The notes under the pieces: generated by a model
Told to the model about the DNA's origin: nothing
Databases searched by the model: none
The model's input: only the letters and a program-made list of their open reading frames with translations
From: Phycomyces nitens
Taxonomy: Eukaryota; Mucoromycota; Mucoromycetes; Mucorales; Phycomycetaceae
NCBI GenBank assembly: GCA_022702545.1
Contig: JAHRBC010000005.1
Coordinates: forward strand, 1,798,001-1,862,000
DNA length: 64,000 bases
Reading direction: 5' to 3'
Translations under genes and position numbers: made by a program
In this document: one piece after another, positions 58,309 to 64,000 of the stretch
Layout: each line of letters starts with the position of its first letter
How positions within the stretch are numbered: the first letter of the stretch is position 1

Positions 58309-59776
58309 ATGTATGATTTTATGGAGTATTGCCTGCGACGATACTATCGTTCGTCTGGCTGGAACGAAGAGAACCAGTACTCCAATCTTTGTTCATGGTC
58401 TCGCGCCCTTCTTGACTTTTATACACCATGTGGATTGTCATTCCATCTCTCCAAATTACCAACCCCTCTATTTAAACCATCCTACACAATGAATGTGCTT
58501 CCATCGTTGAATGGCAGCCTTGGCTATCTTTATACATCTAGACCTCTTGACATTGGAACCAGTGCAACCGTAGATTTCAAAGACTTGGTAGATCGTTTTC
58601 GGGTTGTCCAGACAAAACCCTCTTGGGAATCTCAAGGTATAATTGATTAATGTGAATATGAATATGAATATGAATATATGAATATATATATATATATATA
58701 TATTTGCTTTTATAATGCAAAAACATTTAAAAAGAATTGTTCACCAAAAAAAAAAAAAAAAAAGCTTAAAACAAATGTATATATCCATGTATGTAAATAA
58801 AATAAATAAAAATTAAAATAGACAATGATTATTTGGTCTATGGCCGAATGTTTTTCCCTGGTGCAAGATTGGAAGCCATGGCTGTACGTCGTCTAACCCA
58901 AAACTTGCAGTACCTTGTCACGGCTGTCAACCGCCCAAGATCTCAGGGATTACCTCAAGTAAATTACTAATGTTCATCGAATGGTCTATTAATTGGCTTT
59001 TGTAGATTGCTATGCAGCTCCAGTACGATGTTGGAAAGTGGTGCTCAGAGTGCTCCTATACTACTGACGATGGTCTCTTGGGTATCCGTGCCTTGTATAA
59101 TTTCGGACAGCCGGTCCTGGGGGAACAAAACACCAATTATGGCCAATGGTCTATAGGAACCGAAATCTACTATGGGACATTGGACAAGAGTGGAGGATGT
59201 AAGCAAGCACTCAATGATGATTATAATGATAATACTAATTATGATTGTCCTTAGTGTCAACCGGCCTTAGATACCGGACCCACCCCTCTTCCTGCTCTCC
59301 TCCCATCAGTGTCACCTACACCCTTAACCCAATTGTCGGACACATGTCTACTGCCTATGTAGCTCAGGTCTCTGATGAACTGGCACTCTGTTCCCGGTTT
59401 GATTTCAGCATCTATTCCTATGAGAGCGATCTGGCCCTTGGGTTTGAATATCGCACCAAAAAGAAGAATGTGCCTCGTGCGGTCAGGAAGGAGAGTGGGG
59501 TCATTACTGTCACTGCAGACAAGACGGAGAAGCTGGAGGGATTAATGAAAGCCCGCCTGGGATTCTCAGAGGTGACATTTTAGGACGCCGCTACAATTCT
59601 TGTTCTGATTTTTAAAAAATAATTATGTATACATATATTTTTATATATAGGGACTTGCATTGATGTGGGAAGGCCGGTTCAAGAACACCTTGTTCAGTCT
59701 TGGCCTTACTGCCGACCTGACCAACCAGACCAACCCTATCCGTACCATTGGCATAGAGATCCAGTACTTTTCATAA
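58309..59776 (+). CDS. MDM10: Mdm10, mitochondrial outer-membrane beta-barrel (ERMES/SAM)
   Basis: Five exons (58309-58636, 58822-58958, 59006-59198, 59255-59571, 59651-59776) give 366 aa. Mdm10 links the ER to mitochondria in the ERMES complex and also helps the SAM complex assemble outer-membrane barrels. The start MYDFMEYCLRRYYRSSGWNE is the family hallmark, followed by NQYSNLCSWSRALLDFYTP, GSLGYLYTSRPL, YGRMFFPGARLEAM, WSIGTEIYYGTLDKSGG and NPIVGHMSTAYVAQVSDELA. The last strand ends in IGIEIQYFS, an aromatic-terminated beta-signal suitable for outer-membrane insertion. I took the ATG at 58309 rather than the upstream in-frame ATG at 58228, because the conserved N-terminus begins there. 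Mdm10 is specific to fungi and some protists. Confidence 0.93.
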
Positions 59777-59943
59777 GTCCATCATAATGGAATTTTATTT
59801 ATTGTTTTCTCTTCTTTTTTCTTTTGTTAAAAACATTTGGGGTTAATGGCCATGGCCATCATCAGGGTTGCCTCTCTGTTCGGGGGCAACTATATATAAG
59901 AAAAAAAATTGTTAGTAAAGTAAATTCAAATTTCAACTATTGT

Positions 59944-62134
59944 TTAATCCTTCTTACCCTTGATAAAGTCATCGATTCTCAAGATAGCAATAGCAGCCTC
60001 GGTGGCACTCTTCAGAGACTTGATCTTGGACATGGCAGGCTCAAGAACACCAGCCTTGAGGTTATCACGCACCTGGCCATTGATGAGTTCCAGACCATAG
60101 TACTTCATTGCGCGCTTGCTGGGATCAGCACCCTTGCCGAGTGCAGAGTTGTGGTAGGCACGCAACTTGGAGACCAACTCTGTGGAATCTATATGTGTCT
60201 CCTAGTCAATATACATCCTCTCTCCTCTCTCTCCTCTCTCTCTCTATTTATCCATCTATCTAGTCCACTTACCCTTTGCAGCATTGACAGCCAAGGTCTT
60301 GGGGATAACCAAAAGCGCATTGGCAAACTCTGCTACTGCCAATTGTTCACGCGAGCTCTATTCAAAGATGATAAGCACCACCAACTAAACTCGCATTCAT
60401 ACTCTACTCACCATGCTTGTGGCAAAATCCTCGAGGTGAATGCTCAGTGCAGATTCTACAGATCCACCACCGGGAACAACACTGTTGCTCTCCAGAGTGC
60501 GCTTGACAACGCACAGGGAATCATGGAGAGAGCGCTCCATTTCGTCCAACATATAGTCGTTTGCACCACGGAGGATGATGGATGCAGAGTTCTGGACCTT
60601 TGTGCCCTTGATCAAAAGGCACTCGTCGTCAGAGATACGTTCCTGGACAACTTCCTCTGCCTGACCCAAATAAGAGGTCTCAAAGGTCTCCTCTCCCTCC
60701 AAGTTTGCCAATGAAGAGATAAAGGTGGCACCAGTGGCCTTTGCAATACGCTTCAAATCTTCCTTTTTGCAACGACGAACGGCCATGGCACCAGCCTCGA
60801 CAAACAACTTGAGGCACATGTCATCAATACCCTTGGTAGTCAAGATGACATTGGCACCAGTGGCCAAGATCTTTTGGATACGTTCGGTGGTGATGCCAAT
60901 TTCTCTATTTTTTTAAAAGAAGAGGAAGAAGAAGGGATATTTGAGTGCCATGCCAAAAAGAAAAAAAAAGAAGCCCCCAACCACGTATTGTACCCATTAT
61001 TATTATTATTATTATTATTATTATCTTAGTTTTTATACCTCTTACGGATATCTTCCAACTTGTCGGGATCATCGACGACAATGTTGACGCCAAGGTGCAT
61101 GCGTGCCTTTTGGAGGTTCATGTCCAAAACAGCAATCTTTGCCTTTGTGATGCGGGTCTTCATGGCCTGAGAAGCGACGGTGCAGTTGAGGGCGTAACCA
61201 CGGACAAAGACAGACTCACGGCCAGACTTTCCGTGGGCCTTGAGGATATTGACAGCCTTGACAGGGTATTTGGTCTCGCCGCGTCCGTTTGAAGACTTTA
61301 CGGCTGTGATGGCATTGACAGCGAGTTCAGCAAAAAAGTCTGAATCACTATTCATATGTATCAAAAAAATAAGAATTAAAAAAAAATAAAAATATTTGAG
61401 AGATGATTGCGATTGACTTACGATCCAATAATCTTTGAGCTCATTGATGTCTTTGCGGCATTGATCAGACATTCGCGACCAAGGGTATCGACCTTTACTG
61501 ACATTTCACCAGCAATGAACTTGCAGGCCTCTTTTGATGCAAGACGATATCCGGTGATGATGGTGGTAGGATGGATCTTGTTCTTGACGAGTTCATTGGC
61601 GCGCTTCAGTAATTCGGCAGCGATGATGACGACAGATGTGGTGCCATCACCGACTTCGCGATCCTGCTGCTGGGCAAGTTCGAGGAGAACTTTGCCTGCG
61701 GGATGTTCGATTTCGAGGAGCTGGAGAATTGTTGCGCCATCGTTGCTAATAGTGACATCCTAAGGATCAAAAAGATGATGAGGCGCGTTAGATGATGATG
61801 ATGAAGATGATGAAGATGATGATGGAGATGAAGATCCTTTTTGTTTCAATTTAATTTTTATATATATATATATATATAAAATAATATTAATACTTGCTCC
61901 GATTTCATCAACCATCATCTTGTCAAGACCAACGGGTCCAAGCGAGCTCTTGACAATGTTGGCAATAGATGCAGCAGCAAGCACTATAGATGATTTTTGT
62001 TAGCCTTAATCTGTCAATTCCAAATCAATTTTGTTTTTTTTTAAAAAAAACTTGCCATTGCTGGAACGGACGTCTTGACCGGTTGTACGTTCACCACCCA
62101 AAAAGAGCGATGAGTTTTGGTCACGCTGGAACAT
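59944..62134 (-). CDS. CCT1: CCT/TRiC chaperonin subunit alpha (TCP-1 alpha)
   Basis: Seven exons (62134-62056, 61983-61898, 61759-61422, 61347-61039, 60904-60412, 60357-60273, 60188-59944) give 544 aa, the usual size. CCT folds actin, tubulin and other cytosolic proteins. The start [20 protein letters not shown] is followed by [20 protein letters not shown], the nucleotide-binding motifs [11 protein letters not shown] and [12 protein letters not shown], the apical part [19 protein letters not shown], and [15 protein letters not shown] with the C-terminal equatorial domain [15 protein letters not shown]. Two introns must begin with GC: the first (G|GCAAGT at 62055) and the second (GGA|GCAAGT at 61897). 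No GT site gives the conserved sequence at either place. It is divergent to ATP1 and convergent with MDM10. Confidence 0.94.
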
Positions 62135-62805
62135 TAGAAGAGATGAATGAAAGCGAAAGAGAGGAGAAAGTTTGTTCCGCTTCAATAGACGCGTATTGCT
62201 CGTGTTGTTTTTTTACAAGGGCGCTTTGCTAAACTTCAAAAGAGTCACATCCCGACGACCTCTTGCCATTGAAGTCTAAATAAGGAAATTAACTGGCATT
62301 TTCCTGAATGCAATCAGCACAAGAGAAAAAAAGACACGATTTCCGACAGACAGTTTTTTTTAGTTGCGAAAAGAAAAATGATAAAGGGCATTTGTATTTT
62401 GCACTCCGTAAGATGAATTGTACTTTTTTTCCAATGCAATATAATCATTATCACCATGGTTTTCTAGTGCCTTGGTTGCCTAGACAACATTAATACACCA
62501 ATTGATTCAAATTTACTGCACTTTTATGCCAAAAATGTTGCCCTTTGGAAAATCCAATTATTGGGCCATTGCAGCCTTCACTTTTTATTGCCCAATATAT
62601 TAAGATTATTGAGGGCAATCAGAGGGGAGCGGGGCATTAACAGGGGGCTAAAGAAAATAAAAAGCACAAGAGGTTCTTGGCCGGGGGCCGGAACAGCAGT
62701 CACTGTGGTAAACATCATCCCCAGCCCTTTTACCCTTACTTTATTTCCTCCTTCAAAAAAAAAAATACCCACCCCTCTCATCTGTCCCCTGTGACAATTT
62801 TTATA
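62135..62805. promoter_or_regulatory. divergent promoter region CCT1/ATP1
   Basis: 671 bp between the two start codons, used by two highly expressed genes. A GC-richer patch with GGCCGGGGGCCGG is at about 62680-62692. A pyrimidine-rich leader (CCACCCCTCTCATCTGTCCC) lies just before the ATP1 start. No named factor site can be assigned. Confidence 0.6.
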
Positions 62806-64000
62806 ATGTTGAGAAACGCTGCTCGTGTCGCTCGTCCTGCCTTGGCTGCTTTTGCCAAGTCCACCCCGGCTGTGAGTATTAAGAATTATAAAAGCCATTT
62901 CATAACACAATGCACGCGTCCCAAGCACAAGAAGAGTAAAAGGAAGAGGAAGAATATAAAAATATATATATACATATAATAATATTTTTTTTTAAAAATA
63001 TATATGTATTATATACATATTTTATATATTTATATATATATATATAAGATATATATATGTATATTTGTATAAAAATGCTTTGTATCATCTATGCTTAAAG
63101 GACTGCGTGTATTTCACCCACTTGTTTAACCCAACAGCCAATCTGTGTACCTGTATTAACTTGTCTTGAATAGCTTCGTGTCAATGTCGGTGCTGCCACT
63201 GTTGCTGCCCGCTTTGCCTCCTCCAAGCCCTCCACCGCCGAGGTCTCTTCTATCCTTGAGCAGCGCATTCTCGGTGCCTCTGCTGATGTTGATCTCCAGG
63301 AGACTGGTCGCGTCTTGTCCATTGGTGATGGTATTGCCCGTGTCTATGGTTTGAAGAACGTCCAGGCCGAAGAGATGGTTGAGTTCTCCAGCGGTCTCAA
63401 GGTACTTGGAGTTAAAAAACTAGAAAACAGATTGTAGTTTAAATGCCTTGGTATCACGAATTGTTGGATATTGATCCTTTGTATGATTTAAGGGTATGGC
63501 CCTCAACTTGGAAGCCGACAACGTCGGTATTGTCGTCTTTGGTAACGATCGTTTGATCAAGGAAGGTGACACTGTCAAGCGTACCGGTGCCATTGTCGAT
63601 GTTCCCGTTGGTCCTGGTATCTTGGGTCGTGTTGTCGATGCCCTCGGTAACCCCATTGATGGTAAGGGTCCTCTTGAGACCGTTGGCCGTTCGCGTGTCC
63701 AGGTCAAGGCTCCCGGCATTTTGCCCCGTCACTCTGTCAATGAGCCCATGCAGACTGGTATCAAGTCTGTTGATTCCATGGTTCCCATTGGTCGTGGTCA
63801 GCGTGAGTTGATCATTGGTGATCGTCAGACCGGTAAGACCGCTGTCGCTCTCGACACCATTCTCAACCAGAAGAACTGGAACAACGGTTCCGATGAGTCT
63901 AAGAAGCTTTACTGCATCTACGTTGCCGTCGGTCAGAAGCGTTCCACTGTTGCCCAGTTGGTCCGTACCCTCGAGGAGAACGACGCCATGAAGTACACCA
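62806..64000 (+). CDS. ATP1: mitochondrial ATP synthase F1 subunit alpha, 5' part
   Basis: Exons 62806-62871, 63174-63401 and 63493 to the window edge are in phase; the gene continues beyond 64000. The first exon encodes a mitochondrial targeting peptide ([20 protein letters not shown]). The mature part contains [40 protein letters not shown], the beta-barrel and nucleotide-binding domain with the P-loop [15 protein letters not shown], and [20 protein letters not shown]. Alpha subunits bind nucleotide at non-catalytic sites in the alpha3beta3 head. Codons are strongly biased to C-ending and preferred triplets (GTC, GGT, AAG), unlike the orphan genes in this window, as expected for a very highly expressed gene. 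The first intron holds an AT-rich tract (about 62950-63060). Confidence 0.96.

Overview
The window looks like a piece of a nuclear chromosome from an early-diverging fungus, most likely Mucoromycota (Mucorales-type). The reasons are many short introns (about 50-110 nt) in conserved eukaryotic genes, very AT-rich intergenic DNA full of (AT)n and (AAT)n tracts, fungus-specific proteins (Mdm10 of the ERMES/SAM complexes, a tailless Sod2/Nha1-type Na+/H+ antiporter, a Pib1-like FYVE-RING ligase), and decayed DNA transposons of several superfamilies. Species-level identity cannot be read from the sequence.

Positions 1-12452 and about 19150-21900 are mobile-element graveyards. They hold a possible Ty3-type retroelement tail at the left edge, two neighbouring Tc1/mariner elements of different families, a truncated relic of the first family, a large CACTA-type (tnp2) transposase pseudogene split by a solo-LTR-like insertion, and another Tc1 relic near 20.6 kb. 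A second copy of the LTR-like repeat (43.0 kb), a PIF/Harbinger transposase gene with two apparent one-base frameshifts (31.9-33.1 kb), a 260-bp inverted-repeat element beside it, and a broken zinc-finger-like gene (43.6-45.0 kb) lie between host genes.

The host genes, left to right, are: a KHDC4-like KH-domain RNA-binding protein (+), a Pib1-like FYVE-RING E3 ligase (+), an F-box/LRR-type protein (+), a Na+/H+ antiporter (-), a 109-aa orphan (+), an intronless 516-aa low-complexity orphan (+), NADPH-cytochrome P450 reductase (-), the GARP tethering subunit Vps54 (-), a 499-aa coiled-coil protein (-), a 154-aa Ser/Pro-rich orphan (-), the NatC subunit Naa35/Mak10 (-), splicing factor SF3a60/Prp9 (+), a two-part GT31-like/GT34 glycosyltransferase (-), Mdm10 (+), chaperonin subunit CCT1/TCP1-alpha (-), and the 5' part of mitochondrial ATP synthase F1 alpha (+), which runs off the right edge. 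For the conserved genes I rebuilt exon-intron structures whose codon phase closes exactly. They are scattered housekeeping functions (mRNA splicing, vesicle tethering, protein folding, mitochondrial biogenesis and ATP synthesis) with no sign of an operon-like pathway. Two divergent pairs, NAA35/PRP9 and CCT1/ATP1, share short intergenic promoters.

No convincing new biological system was found. The most checkable observations are three non-canonical GC-AG introns (one in PRP9, two in CCT1), the glycosyltransferase domain fusion, and the previously unconnected repeat copies.
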